Assembly (NCBI GenBank): GCA_016125505.1
Contig: WGLP01000007.1
Coordinates: forward strand, 186,001 to 250,000
DNA: 64,000 nt
Origin: Gammaproteobacteria bacterium
Lineage (GTDB): Bacteria; Pseudomonadota; Gammaproteobacteria; UBA6429; Thiohalophilaceae
Direction: 5' to 3'
The notes beneath the pieces are model-generated. The model searched no databases, was not told the DNA's origin, and saw only the letters and a program-made list of their open reading frames with translations. Below are positions 43,380 through 52,295 of the stretch, piece after piece (the stretch's first letter is position 1; each line of letters starts with the position of its first letter). A program made the position numbers and the translations under genes.

Positions 43380-44237
43380 TTATACCGCCGTACTGCGTTC
43401 CCTGATTGCCAGTTCACGCAGTCCCGTGATGGCGTGATCCATTACCGGATTGTCGCTGTCGCGCGGATAGATCATGTAAGCCGGATGAATGTATTTCGGT
43501 GAACCCGCGACGCGGTACAAATGTCCGGCGGCGATAAATGAGGCGGCCATGCGCGCCGGCAGGAAGCAACTGCCGCCGTTGCTGAGTACAAGTTGAATAC
43601 CCAGCCAGCCGATGTTGGCAACCTGCGAGGGACGCGCGAGATCGGGATAGCTCTGCGCATGTTGTGCGTAAAACCCCGGGCCCCATTCTATATAGATGTA
43701 ATCCTCACCCGGGCCGGTATCGTCCGGCCGGCTGCTGACCAGCACCAGGGTTTCGTCGAACAGGTGTTCCACGATCAGTCCCGGCGAGTGGCGTGGCGTG
43801 TACATCAGGCCAATATCGAGACTGCCTTCGATCAAACGATGCATGAGGTCTTCTTCGAATCCGATCTCGCTGTGAATGACCACGTCGGTGGCCTGACTGC
43901 GCATCCAGCCGACCCACTGCGGCAGAAACCCTTCCCACAGCGCTATCCGCCCGCCGATGCGCAGACTGGCGCGGTAACGCTCGGGCAGGCCGATGTCGTC
44001 GCGTGCCTGATCGGCGGTGAGGACCAGACGCTTGGCGTAATCCACGAAGCGGCGACCGGCAAGCGTCAGGTTGGCGCCGGAGCGATTGCGTACGAACAGG
44101 CGGGTGCCAAGTTCTTCCTCCAGACGCTGGATGCGAGCGCTGACCGTGGATTGCGTGAGGTGGAGTTGTTTGCTCGCCTCCAGAAAACTGCCGTGGGCAG
44201 TGATGGCGAGAAAGGTACGGGCCTGATCGATGTCCAT
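43380..44237 (-). CDS. LysR-family transcriptional regulator
   Basis: 285 aa from ATG 44237. Winged HTH at the N-terminus (FLAITAHGSFLEASKQLHLTQSTVSARIQRLEEELGTRLFVR) and a LysR substrate-binding domain after about residue 90. It is divergent from the DsrC-like gene at 44362 across 124 bp that contain AT-rich, partly dyad sequence near 44262-44310. It is therefore a candidate regulator of that operon. Confidence 0.9.
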   Translation of the reverse strand: MDIDQARTFLAITAHGSFLEASKQLHLTQSTVSARIQRLEEELGTRLFVRNRSGANLTLAGRRFVDYAKRLVLTADQARDDIGLPERYRASLRIGGRIALWEGFLPQWVGWMRSQATDVVIHSEIGFEEDLMHRLIEGSLDIGLMYTPRHSPGLIVEHLFDETLVLVSSRPDDTGPGEDYIYIEWGPGFYAQHAQSYPDLARPSQVANIGWLGIQLVLSNGGSCFLPARMAASFIAAGHLYRVAGSPKYIHPAYMIYPRDSDNPVMDHAITGLRELAIRERSTAV

Positions 44238-44361
44238 GGGCGATATCTCCGGTGCAGGTTTTAATATCGGATACATCGATATTAGATAGCAAAAAATATC
44301 GTTTTACCATCATTGAATCCAGACGATATAGTAGAAAACGCTTATATACGGAGGACACGCC

Positions 44362-44694
44362 ATGCAACACATCGCTGAATTTACCCGTGACGTCGAGGGC
44401 TACCTGGTCAATCCGGAAGACTGGAACGAGAGTCTTGCCCAGGAACTGGCGGAAGAGGAAGGCCTGGAACTGACCCAGGAACACTGGCCGATCCTGCACT
44501 TCGTGCGTGACTACTGGCTGGAACACAAGGTCGCCCCGGACGTGCGGCATGTCACCAAGCACCTGGTTGAGGAACTGGGCATGGACAAAAAAGTCGCCAA
44601 GCAACACCTGTTCAGCCTGTTCCCCTATGGCTACGTCAAACAGACCTGCAAGGTGGCGGGCATGATCAAGCCACGTGTCTGGAGCACGGGCTGA
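44362..44694 (+). CDS. DsrC/TusE-family protein missing the penultimate cysteine
   Basis: 110 aa, full family length. The fold motifs are clear: DVEGYLVNPEDWNESLAQELAEEEGL, EHWPILHFVRDYW and LFPYGYVKQTCKVAG. Cys96 sits where dissimilatory DsrC has its inner cysteine (CysA), but the invariant near-terminal cysteine (CysB) is Trp107 and the tail is WSTG. TusE retains CysB and lacks CysA, so this protein is neither standard TusE nor DsrC. A regulatory or otherwise diverged DsrC-like role is possible. It starts a run with HPP, CBS and NnrS genes. Confidence 0.85.
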   Translation: MQHIAEFTRDVEGYLVNPEDWNESLAQELAEEEGLELTQEHWPILHFVRDYWLEHKVAPDVRHVTKHLVEELGMDKKVAKQHLFSLFPYGYVKQTCKVAGMIKPRVWSTG

Positions 44695-44717
44695 GACCGG
44701 GAAAAGAAAGCGGCGCC

Positions 44718-45680
44718 ATGCCAGCAGTACTTGCGCGGGTTTCGTCCTTCCTCGGGATCGGCGGCAACCAGACCAGTCATCGCGAAAAGATCATCTCCGG
44801 TCTGGGCGGGTTCATCAGTATCTTTTGTATCCTGATCGTCACCCGTCACTACGTGAGTGACGGCGCTGGTTTGATCGTCGCGTCGATGGGGGCATCCGCG
44901 GTCCTGCTGTTTGCCGTGCCGCACGGCCCCTTGTCGCAACCGTGGGCCCTGGTTGGCGGGCACCTGATCTCCGCGGTGATCGGTGTCAGCTGTTATCTGT
45001 TAATCAAAGACAGGTTTATCGCGGCGGCCGCCGCGGTCGGACTCGCCATCACCGCGATGTACTATCTGCGCTGCATCCATCCGCCCGGTGGCGCCACGGC
45101 ACTGACGGCCGTGATGGCCGGGGCCGGCGTCCATGCCCTGGGTTATCACTATGTCGTCACGCCGGTGTTGATCAATGTCGGCGTGATCCTGAGCGTGGCA
45201 CTGGTATTCAATTTCCTGTTTTCCTGGCGGCGTTATCCCGTAGCGCTGATGCATGCCCGGAGCAAGCCGGCGGAACCGGTGCAGCAGGGCGAAAGCCTCA
45301 ATCGCGAAGACCTGGAATACGCCCTGAAACAGATGAATCAGTTTGTGGATGTCAGCCATGACGACCTGGAAAAAATTTATCAACTGGCGCGCAACCGTTC
45401 CCGGGCGGCATTGACGCCGGATCAGATCCGGCTCGGCGCCTATTACAGTAATGGCGAGTTTGGCAGTGACTGGTCCGTGCGGCAGGTGGTGGATGAGTCG
45501 CGGGACCCGAATCCGCTGCGGGATCAGCTAATCTATAAAGTGGTGGCCGGCCAGGGCCGCCGCCGCAGTGGCGCGGTGACGCGCGAAGAATTCGCGCAAT
45601 GGGCGAAATACGAAGTGTATTTAAACGAGAATTCCTGGCAGCGCGTGACGGCGTCGCTAAACCTTGAGCGCGCCGCCTGA
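44718..45680 (+). CDS. HPP-family membrane protein with C-terminal cytoplasmic domain
   Basis: 320 aa. Four to six TM helices include the name-giving CIHPPGGATALTAVMAG; HPP proteins are linked to nitrite transport. From about residue 190 a soluble part begins with LNREDLEYALKQMNQFVDVSHDDLEKIYQLA, a helical segment that recurs at the start of the next protein. The last 70 residues have no recognised family. It overlaps no gene; the CBS gene follows by 19 bp. Confidence 0.85.
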   Translation: MPAVLARVSSFLGIGGNQTSHREKIISGLGGFISIFCILIVTRHYVSDGAGLIVASMGASAVLLFAVPHGPLSQPWALVGGHLISAVIGVSCYLLIKDRFIAAAAAVGLAITAMYYLRCIHPPGGATALTAVMAGAGVHALGYHYVVTPVLINVGVILSVALVFNFLFSWRRYPVALMHARSKPAEPVQQGESLNREDLEYALKQMNQFVDVSHDDLEKIYQLARNRSRAALTPDQIRLGAYYSNGEFGSDWSVRQVVDESRDPNPLRDQLIYKVVAGQGRRRSGAVTREEFAQWAKYEVYLNENSWQRVTASLNLERAA

Positions 45681-45699
45681 ACCCAGAAGGAACCGGACG

Positions 45700-46287
45700 A
45701 TGAACAGACCCGAGTTACAACCGCAAGATTTCAAACATGCGCTGCAGGAGCTCGACTCGTATATCGATGTAACCCTGGAGGACCTCATGCAAATTCATCA
45801 GATGGCCGAGAAGCACGCGCAACTGCGCCAGGCGGAGCAACTCAAGGTGAGCGATATCATGACGAAGAATGTCGCGACGGTGCATCCCGAGACCAGCTTG
45901 CGCGATGCCGCGCGCCTCCTGCTCGAACGCCGCATCAGCGGACTGCCGGTCACCGATGCGCAGGACAGGCTGGTGGGGATAGTCACGGAAGCGGATTTTC
46001 TCTGCGCCATGGGCATTGCCTGTCATCATCCCGCGCATAATCTGTGGCAGACGCTGGAGGCCATGTTCCGGCATCAGCACACACGCAGCGAGCACGTCGG
46101 CACGGTTGCGGACATCATGGTGCGGCAACCGATCCACCTGCAGGCGGAGCATACCCTGCACGACGTGATCGAAACGATGAAACGCCATCATATCAAGCGC
46201 GTGGTAGTCACCGATGCCCAGCAACATGTAGAGGGGATCATCACGCGCTCCAACCTGGTCCAGGTCTTACTGCAACGGATGTTATAG
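45700..46287 (+). CDS. CBS-domain protein partner of HPP
   Basis: 195 aa from ATG 45700. Residues 7-40 repeat the helical segment found in the HPP protein (DFKHALQELDSYIDVTLEDLMQIHQMAE). Two CBS motifs follow (DIMTKNVATVHPETSLRDAARLLLERRISGLPV, and DIMVRQPIHLQAEHTLHDVIETMKRHHIKRVVV). CBS pairs sense adenine nucleotides. HPP and CBS are fused in other bacteria, so this is a split version. It abuts the NnrS gene with no gap. Confidence 0.9.
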   Translation: MNRPELQPQDFKHALQELDSYIDVTLEDLMQIHQMAEKHAQLRQAEQLKVSDIMTKNVATVHPETSLRDAARLLLERRISGLPVTDAQDRLVGIVTEADFLCAMGIACHHPAHNLWQTLEAMFRHQHTRSEHVGTVADIMVRQPIHLQAEHTLHDVIETMKRHHIKRVVVTDAQQHVEGIITRSNLVQVLLQRML

Positions 46288-47490
46288 ATGGCCCTGCTTC
46301 AAATCGATAATAAAGCCAGGACAGACAACAGTCTGCCGGTATTGCGCCTGGGCTTTCGGCCCTTTTTTCTGCTTGCCGGTGGCGCCGCCGTCGTCTTGCT
46401 AACGTATTGGTTGCATCTTCTCAACGGCGGTGAGACACCGACCGGTTATGGCGGTGTCAACTGGCATGCACACGAAATGCTGTTTGGTTTCGCGGTCGCG
46501 GTGATCGCCGGGTTTCTGCTGACCGCGGCAAAGAACTGGACCAATTTACAGACCCTGCACGGGCCATGGCTCGCTGGCCTGGCGCTACTCTGGCTCGCCG
46601 CCCGGCTTGCGCCACTCTTGATGTTGCCACAGTGGCTTATTGCCTTGATCGATCTGAGTTTCCTGCCGGTTCTTGCGCTGGTGTTATTGCCGCCCCTGCT
46701 GCGCAGCAAACAGCATCAGCAGTTGATCTTTGTCGTGATCCTGGTGGCGTTGTTTGCCGCGAACCTGTTGTTCCACCTGGGCTACCTGCATCCGGCCTGG
46801 CAGACCACTGGCCTGGGCATCCAGCTGGCATGGATGACGATCGTGCTGCTGATCGTGATCATGGGCGGACGGGTGATCCCGTTTTTTATCGAACGCGGCA
46901 CCGGTGCGTTGAAAAAAGTGCGGCAATCACGCGTCATTGATATCGCCGGCATGGTGACCCTGTTGGCCTGGATGGTTGCTGCGCTGATTGCGCCGGCACA
47001 TGTGACCGTTGCCTATCTCGCGGTGCTGGCGGGCAGCGTGCAGTTGCTGCGTTGGTGGGGCTGGCACCTGCGCGCATTGTGGCGCGTACCGATGTTATGG
47101 ATTTTGTATCTGGGTTACGCCTGGATCCCGCTGGGATTGTTTTTGTATGCCGATGCGGTGTTTGCCGGTGGGCCGACGTCTATCGCCTTGCACGCCTTCA
47201 CTGCCGGCACCATCGGCATGCTCACCGTGGGAATGATGTCACGGGTCTCGCTCGGCCATACCGGGCGCGAAATTGCCGCAGGGCCATTGCTGATTACGGC
47301 GTTCGTGCTGGTCACCCTCGGTTCAGTGCTGCGGGTATTCGGGCCCTTGCTGCTCATGCGTGTCATTGAGATGAAATACGTCACTATGGTGACCAGCGCC
47401 GGCGTGCTCTGGGCCCTGGGGTTTTTATTGTTTCTGATCCTGTATCTGCCGATTTTAATGCAGCCGCGTGTCGACGGCCGACCGGGCTGA
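46288..47490 (+). CDS. nnrS: NnrS-family heme-copper membrane protein
   Basis: 400 aa with about 12 TM helices. The N-terminus LRLGFRPFFLLAG and GVNWHAHEMLFGFAVAVIAGFLLTAAKNWT, and the later HAFTAGTIGMLTVGMMSRVSLGHTGR, are the characteristic His-containing motifs. NnrS protects against nitrosative stress during denitrification. The ATG follows the CBS stop directly, so the HPP-CBS-NnrS genes form one unit. Confidence 0.92.
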   Translation: MALLQIDNKARTDNSLPVLRLGFRPFFLLAGGAAVVLLTYWLHLLNGGETPTGYGGVNWHAHEMLFGFAVAVIAGFLLTAAKNWTNLQTLHGPWLAGLALLWLAARLAPLLMLPQWLIALIDLSFLPVLALVLLPPLLRSKQHQQLIFVVILVALFAANLLFHLGYLHPAWQTTGLGIQLAWMTIVLLIVIMGGRVIPFFIERGTGALKKVRQSRVIDIAGMVTLLAWMVAALIAPAHVTVAYLAVLAGSVQLLRWWGWHLRALWRVPMLWILYLGYAWIPLGLFLYADAVFAGGPTSIALHAFTAGTIGMLTVGMMSRVSLGHTGREIAAGPLLITAFVLVTLGSVLRVFGPLLLMRVIEMKYVTMVTSAGVLWALGFLLFLILYLPILMQPRVDGRPG

Positions 47491-47597
47491 GGCCGGATGC
47501 CTGCGCGGGGTGCCATGGCTTGATGCCGTGCGTGGATGTGCGTGACAGTGTTAGAGTGTTAAACTCTAATCTCGTCAGCGATGTACCCGTACTCAGC

Positions 47598-47906
47598 ATG
47601 AAAAAAACCAATCTGACTTATCCCGTCGCCCTGATCGTGATTATCCTGTTCGCCGGGTATCTGCTTTACACCGGTTATGTGCAAAAGCCCCACGTGGACC
47701 TGGCCGCCTATCAAAAGTTGTGTGATGACTATCTGCAGGCAAAGAACGGCACCTATACCAGGGATCAAATGCAATTGCTGATCTACAAGATCAACTATCT
47801 CTTTCCTGACGAGGCCGACAAGCTGACGGTACCGGCGGAGCGTAAACTGAAGGAATGCGCCACCGCATTGGAGCAACACCTGAAGCAGGCAGGGCCGGTG
47901 CATTGA
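47598..47906 (+). CDS. Small membrane-anchored hypothetical protein
   Basis: 102 aa from ATG 47598. An N-terminal TM helix or uncleaved signal (about 8-28) is followed by a 70-aa helical soluble part with two cysteines. Likely anchored with a periplasmic domain. No family recognised. Confidence 0.65.
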   Translation: MKKTNLTYPVALIVIILFAGYLLYTGYVQKPHVDLAAYQKLCDDYLQAKNGTYTRDQMQLLIYKINYLFPDEADKLTVPAERKLKECATALEQHLKQAGPVH

Positions 47907-48008
47907 GGTTCTTACCTGATGTAAATCAACTCCTGAACCGAGCCCGCCTTTTATACTGGACGACAAACTTGATTGAGTTCAACGGCAGGGCCGGAACCGG
48001 CAACCAAC

Positions 48009-48284
48009 ATGCAATCTGACCCGGACAAACTCCTTAAGAAACACGCGCAACTGGTGCATTCGGAGATGCAGAAAGTGGTTTCGCATGTGCAACGCCCGGC
48101 CGGTGAATGGTTTATCAATACCATCATGATCGAGGGTTGCGATGTCCCTTTCCGGTTCAAGCGTAAGCAGCGTTATCGCAATGCCGAAGGCGCGCGTGTC
48201 AATCTCACGTATTATCCTGCGATCGAGAATATCGGCGGCCTTAATATGGAAGTCATGAACGTGGTGCGGATCAAGATCGCCTGA
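48009..48284 (+). CDS. Hypothetical protein next to radical SAM gene
   Basis: 91 aa from ATG 48009; TTG 47973 is an alternative. Soluble, basic, with FKRKQRYRNAEGARVNLTYYP in the centre, looking like a small beta-rich fold. It ends 2 bp before the radical SAM gene, so the two are probably co-expressed. No family recognised. Confidence 0.65.
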   Translation: MQSDPDKLLKKHAQLVHSEMQKVVSHVQRPAGEWFINTIMIEGCDVPFRFKRKQRYRNAEGARVNLTYYPAIENIGGLNMEVMNVVRIKIA

Positions 48285-48286
48285 GC

Positions 48287-48883
48287 ATGGACACGATTGC
48301 CTATACCCTGCACGGGAATTGTTATCTGAATATCACCAGCCGGTGTACGCTGCGTTGCCGCTTCTGTCCCAAGCATAATCGCAACTGGGTAGTGCAGGAC
48401 TACGATTTAACCCTCCGGCATGAACCGGACCGCGAGGAAATTCTCAACGCCCTGGGCGATCCCGCACGCTATCATGAGGTTGTGTTTTGCGGATTGGGTG
48501 AACCGACACAACGCCTGGATGTCTTGCTGGACGTCGCGTGCGCGGTGAAACGACAGGGCGGGCATGTGCGCGTGAATACCGATGGCCTGGCGAATCTGAT
48601 CCATGGCCGTGACGTGACGCCGGAACTGGCCGAATGCGTAGACCGTGTCTCCATTTCCCTCAATGCGCAGAATGCCGATGTGTATGAACAGCATACCCAT
48701 CCGAAGATCCGGAATACGTATCCCGCCGTGCTGGATTTCGTGCGCCGCGCCAGGGACAGCGGCATGGACGTGACGGTGACCGCCATCGACGGTCTGGCGG
48801 GCGTGGACATCGCTGCCTGTCATCAGATCGCCGGCCAGCTGGGGGTCGCATTTCGCCGGCGGCTGCTCAACGACGTCGGTTGA
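48287..48883 (+). CDS. Radical SAM protein of the TatD-associated type
   Basis: 198 aa. The CxxxCxxC cluster motif is in ITSRCTLRCRFCPK, with VVFCGLGEPTQRLDVLL as the GGE-type motif and VRVNTDGLANL and VSISLNAQNADVY as later strands. It lacks a C-terminal accessory domain. The sequence resembles the short TatD-linked radical SAM group, although no tatD is in the window. Substrate unknown. Confidence 0.85.
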   Translation: MDTIAYTLHGNCYLNITSRCTLRCRFCPKHNRNWVVQDYDLTLRHEPDREEILNALGDPARYHEVVFCGLGEPTQRLDVLLDVACAVKRQGGHVRVNTDGLANLIHGRDVTPELAECVDRVSISLNAQNADVYEQHTHPKIRNTYPAVLDFVRRARDSGMDVTVTAIDGLAGVDIAACHQIAGQLGVAFRRRLLNDVG

Positions 48884-49002
48884 GAAAACACCCCCCGCTT
48901 TTTTGCGACCTGCCTTTTTCAATTTTCGGTGAACTGTCCGTAGGTTTGGGCCGCGACGGGATCTGCTACAATGAAGCGGGCTCAGGATCATGCGGGGGTA
49001 TC

Positions 49003-49296
49003 ATGGATAGCGAACTGAAAAACAATTTGCGCAAGCGGGCCACCTGGTTACGCGGCTTGTACATGCTGTTGTTTATTGTCATCTTCCACGTCGCCGAAGT
49101 CGTTGTGGGCGCAGTGGTTTTGCTGCAATTTCTGTTTACCCTGTTTTCCGGCGCCACCAATGCGCGGCTGCTGCGGTTCGGGCAAAGCCTGAGCCAGTAT
49201 GTCTACCAAATCCTGCGCTTTCTTAGCTTTAACAGCGAAGAAATGCCGTTTCCCTTCAGCGAGTGGCCGACGACCGACGAGACGACGGACGCCTGA
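49003..49296 (+). CDS. DUF4389 membrane protein
   Basis: 97 aa from ATG 49003 (GGGGG upstream). One long hydrophobic section (about 17-50, YMLLFIVIFHVAEVVVGAVVLLQFLFTLF) followed by an amphipathic helix and FNSEEMPFPFSEWP near the end, as in DUF4389 proteins. Function unknown. Confidence 0.8.
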   Translation: MDSELKNNLRKRATWLRGLYMLLFIVIFHVAEVVVGAVVLLQFLFTLFSGATNARLLRFGQSLSQYVYQILRFLSFNSEEMPFPFSEWPTTDETTDA

Positions 49297-49299
49297 GTC

Positions 49300-49908
49300 A
49301 TGCCGCTGCGGGGTGCGCGTGCCGTTCGCCTGATGCCCTTGAGCCTGGCGATGATCCTGGCGTGTATGCTGATCGCCATACTCTCGTCGTTCGGGCGCGA
49401 TACGCAATGGTTGTCATCATTTTATATTTCCGAATATATCGGCGGCGGCCTGCGTGAGGTCTTTCGTGGACAGGTGTGGCGTCTGATTACGCCTATCTTT
49501 ATGCACTTCGGCGTGGTTCCGGTCTTGTTCAATATGCTGTGGCTGTTCGCCCTGGGCGGTGCAATCGAACGCGGGCAGGGGACGCGGCGTCTGGCCGTGC
49601 TTGTCGCTGTATGCGGGATCGGCGGTAACCTTGCGCAGTTCTGGTGGGCGGGTCCGGATTTCGGTGGCATGTCCGGCGTGGCGTATGGCCTGTTGGCTTA
49701 TCTGCTGGTGCAGGGACGGCTGCAGCCGCGCAACGGCCTGGTCCTGCACCGGTACATTGTGTTGATGATGTTGATTTGGTTCGTGCTGTGCTGGACTGGC
49801 ATTATCAACGCGGCTACCAATATGGCGCACACCATCGGTCTGTTATGTGGCGGCGTACTGGGCTGGTTGTACTCCTCCAACAAGCGGCTGACCGCACAGC
49901 AATCCTGA
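49300..49908 (+). CDS. Rhomboid-family intramembrane serine protease
   Basis: 202 aa, six TM helices. The catalytic Ser lies in GGMSGVAYGL (GxSG) and the catalytic His in AHTIGLLCGG (AHxxG). Asn in LFNMLWLFALGGAIE is the usual oxyanion residue of the HxxxN region, here without the common first His. It cuts TM segments of membrane proteins. It starts 3 bp after the DUF4389 gene. Confidence 0.88.
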   Translation: MPLRGARAVRLMPLSLAMILACMLIAILSSFGRDTQWLSSFYISEYIGGGLREVFRGQVWRLITPIFMHFGVVPVLFNMLWLFALGGAIERGQGTRRLAVLVAVCGIGGNLAQFWWAGPDFGGMSGVAYGLLAYLLVQGRLQPRNGLVLHRYIVLMMLIWFVLCWTGIINAATNMAHTIGLLCGGVLGWLYSSNKRLTAQQS

Positions 49909-49914
49909 TCTGCG

Positions 49915-50469
49915 CTACATATAAAAGATATGCCGGCCGATGATCGCGAGTCGTTTGTGGTGCCGCGACCATTCCGGTTTGACGCTGGTGCTGTGATAGT
50001 ACAGGGCGCCCTGCATGGTTGGCTCGCGGCGGTGAGTCAGCACCGTGCGTGCAATTTCACGCGCCTGCCGCCAGGCTGCCGAATGGAGTTTGGTAGTCAC
50101 CGGCATGCCCGTCCAGGAAAATGCGTAGACGGTTTCCTTGCGCTGGGGACTCCAGTGTTTCTGGTATACCACCTGACAGACGCTGGCGGGGAATTCCCGC
50201 GAGTGTGTCCGGTTGAGCGTGACCTCGGCAACGGCATACTGACCGGCGATGGGTTCACCGCGTGCCTCATGATATATATTCATCGCCATGCACTGGATAT
50301 CGGCGGACAGCCGCTGGCTCGCGATGGCGTCCCGTGCGATCACATACACCGATGGCAGGGTGATGATCAGCGTGCCGAACGCAAGCATACGCTCAGCGCG
50401 CGAGGTCATTTGCCACAGGCGCGTGCGTTGCAACTTGCGTTGGAGAATGCTGACCAGACGGTTGAACAT
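49915..50469 (-). CDS. SleB-type cell wall hydrolase
   Basis: 184 aa. One TM helix (about 30-50) anchors a periplasmic hydrolase domain: CMAMNIYHEARGEPIAGQYAVAEVTLNRTHSREFPASVCQVVYQK, with the catalytic Glu in EARGE. Acts on peptidoglycan glycan strands. Convergent with the rhomboid gene. Confidence 0.9.
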   Translation of the reverse strand: MFNRLVSILQRKLQRTRLWQMTSRAERMLAFGTLIITLPSVYVIARDAIASQRLSADIQCMAMNIYHEARGEPIAGQYAVAEVTLNRTHSREFPASVCQVVYQKHWSPQRKETVYAFSWTGMPVTTKLHSAAWRQAREIARTVLTHRREPTMQGALYYHSTSVKPEWSRHHKRLAIIGRHIFYM

Positions 50470-50643
50470 GTGAACTCATGCACAGTTAAGACGGTGAATC
50501 AGCCCAGTGTAGACGAAACCGGCAACGGGATCTCGGATCAATCCGGGCAAATTGCGGATTTTGTCTGACGAAAGGCGCTGCCAATTCTCTCTGCATGTGA
50601 ATTTGTGTATAGTGGCCACAACGGCTAACTGCAACGGATTCTT

Positions 50644-51138
50644 GTGAACAGCGTTACCCAGGCAAACCATTTCAAAGTCATCGACAAGGTGTCGATGCCG
50701 CACATCTTGCATTTTGTGCAGAACAAGCTCGCCGAGTTTGATACCTCGAAGCTGGAGTCGATAAAATTATTACCGCTGAATCGCAAGGCCATCCTGCACG
50801 GCTGTTGCATCTATCCATGCCGCACACGCCTGCGCGGCAAGATCGTGGATCGCGGTTATCGCCTGCGCGCCAGTGTCAATATCGAACTGTCACCCCCGTT
50901 TGAGTATCACCACTGGGGCCGGGTTCCCTCCAACACGCACAAGCAGGGCTGGTATTCGGGGGCCGTGACCTTTCGTTTCAATGACCTGGAGGAGTGTGCA
51001 TTGCATACCCTCGCGCATGAATGCTTTCACTTTCTCAGTCATTCCCGGCAGGTGACGCTCAAGAATACCGAGGCCAACGCCAACTGGTGGGCCGACCAAT
51101 GGATGCGGGAATACACGCGGACATTCGCGCATTGGTGA
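50644..51138 (+). CDS. SprT-like zinc metalloprotease
   Basis: 164 aa from GTG 50644. The zinc site HTLAHECFHFLSHSRQV contains HExxH, and a downstream ANANWWADQWMREY could supply the third ligand. The N-terminal 100 residues are a beta-rich region typical for SprT-like proteins. Substrate unknown. Confidence 0.75.
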   Translation: MNSVTQANHFKVIDKVSMPHILHFVQNKLAEFDTSKLESIKLLPLNRKAILHGCCIYPCRTRLRGKIVDRGYRLRASVNIELSPPFEYHHWGRVPSNTHKQGWYSGAVTFRFNDLEECALHTLAHECFHFLSHSRQVTLKNTEANANWWADQWMREYTRTFAHW

Positions 51139-51165
51139 CATCGAACCCGATACAGGAGTAGGGTA

Positions 51166-51369
51166 ATGCAACAACGCATTGCAGAACTGGAAACCCAGCT
51201 GGCGTTTCAGGAAGATACCATTCAGACGCTCAATGACATCGTGACGCGGCAGCAACTTCAGATCGACAAGCTCGAACTGGAACTGCAGGCGCTGGCGGCG
51301 CAATTGCGGCAACTAAGCGATGTCCTGCGCAGGCCTGAAGCTGAAGAGGCGCCGCCCCCGCACTATTAA
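51166..51369 (+). CDS. slyX: SlyX protein
   Basis: 67 aa. One continuous coiled coil (IAELETQLAFQEDTIQTLNDIV ... LELELQALAAQLRQL) and the family ending PPPHY. Function poorly known. AGGAG precedes the ATG. Confidence 0.92.
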   Translation: MQQRIAELETQLAFQEDTIQTLNDIVTRQQLQIDKLELELQALAAQLRQLSDVLRRPEAEEAPPPHY

Positions 51370-51394
51370 CACTGATCGCCGATGAGGGGATCCC

Positions 51395-52288
51395 ATGTCA
51401 AAGAAACAAAAAACTGTCTCACTGGTGCTGGGTAGTGGCGGTGCGCGCGGCCTTGCGCACATCGGTGTGATCAAATGGCTGGAGGAACACGGTTACGTCA
51501 TTCGATCCATTGCCGGCTCCTCCATGGGCGCATTGGTCGGTGGGATCTATGCGACTGGCAAGCTCGACATCTACGAACACTGGGTACGGGCCTTGCGCAA
51601 GCGCGACGTGATGCAATTGCTGGATTTTGCCTATAGCCGGGCCGGTTTGTTCAGCGGGGATCGGATCATCCGCAAGTTACGCGATATGCTGGGTGAAACC
51701 GCGATCGAAGACCTGTCGATCTCCTTTACTGCCGTAGCGACGGATCTGGATGCTCACCGCGAGATTTGGTTGACCCGCGGTTCCCTGTTCGATGCGATCC
51801 GCGCGTCAATGGCGATTCCGACCGTGTTTACGCCGGTGAGGTACCAGGGGCATTTACTGGTGGACGGCGGTTTGCTGAATCCTGTGCCCATTGCGCCGAC
51901 CCTGAAAGATGTTACGGATATGACCGTGGCAGTGAGTCTTAGCGGTAAGGAGGAGAAATTTACTGCGCGAAGAAAAGACGAAAACGACACGAAGAAGATC
52001 GGGAACAGTTATCAGCGCGCCATCGTGGAATTCATCGAAGGCCTGCAGGCACGTTTTACCCGTGACGAGCCGGAGGCCGGCGCAGAGATCAATGTATTCG
52101 ACCTGATGTCACAGTCTTACGAGGCCATGGAGAACCTGATTACCCGCTTCAAACTGGCGGCCTACAATCTGGATTGCCTGGTTGAGATTCCGGCGAATGC
52201 CTGCGGTATATTCGAATTTTATCGGGCCGAGGAAATGATTGAACTCGGGTATGAACGCGCCCAACGCAGCTTCGGGCAGGGTCGCTAG
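51395..52288 (+). CDS. Patatin-like phospholipase (RssA-like)
   Basis: 297 aa. LVLGSGGARGLAHIGV (oxyanion loop), IAGSSMGALVGG (GxSxG with catalytic Ser) and LLVDGGLLNPVP (catalytic Asp in DGG) define the Ser-Asp dyad. A lysine/arginine-rich insert sits near residue 190. Cytoplasmic or membrane-associated lipid hydrolase. Confidence 0.92.
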   Translation: MSKKQKTVSLVLGSGGARGLAHIGVIKWLEEHGYVIRSIAGSSMGALVGGIYATGKLDIYEHWVRALRKRDVMQLLDFAYSRAGLFSGDRIIRKLRDMLGETAIEDLSISFTAVATDLDAHREIWLTRGSLFDAIRASMAIPTVFTPVRYQGHLLVDGGLLNPVPIAPTLKDVTDMTVAVSLSGKEEKFTARRKDENDTKKIGNSYQRAIVEFIEGLQARFTRDEPEAGAEINVFDLMSQSYEAMENLITRFKLAAYNLDCLVEIPANACGIFEFYRAEEMIELGYERAQRSFGQGR

Positions 52289-52295
52289 ACTCGGC

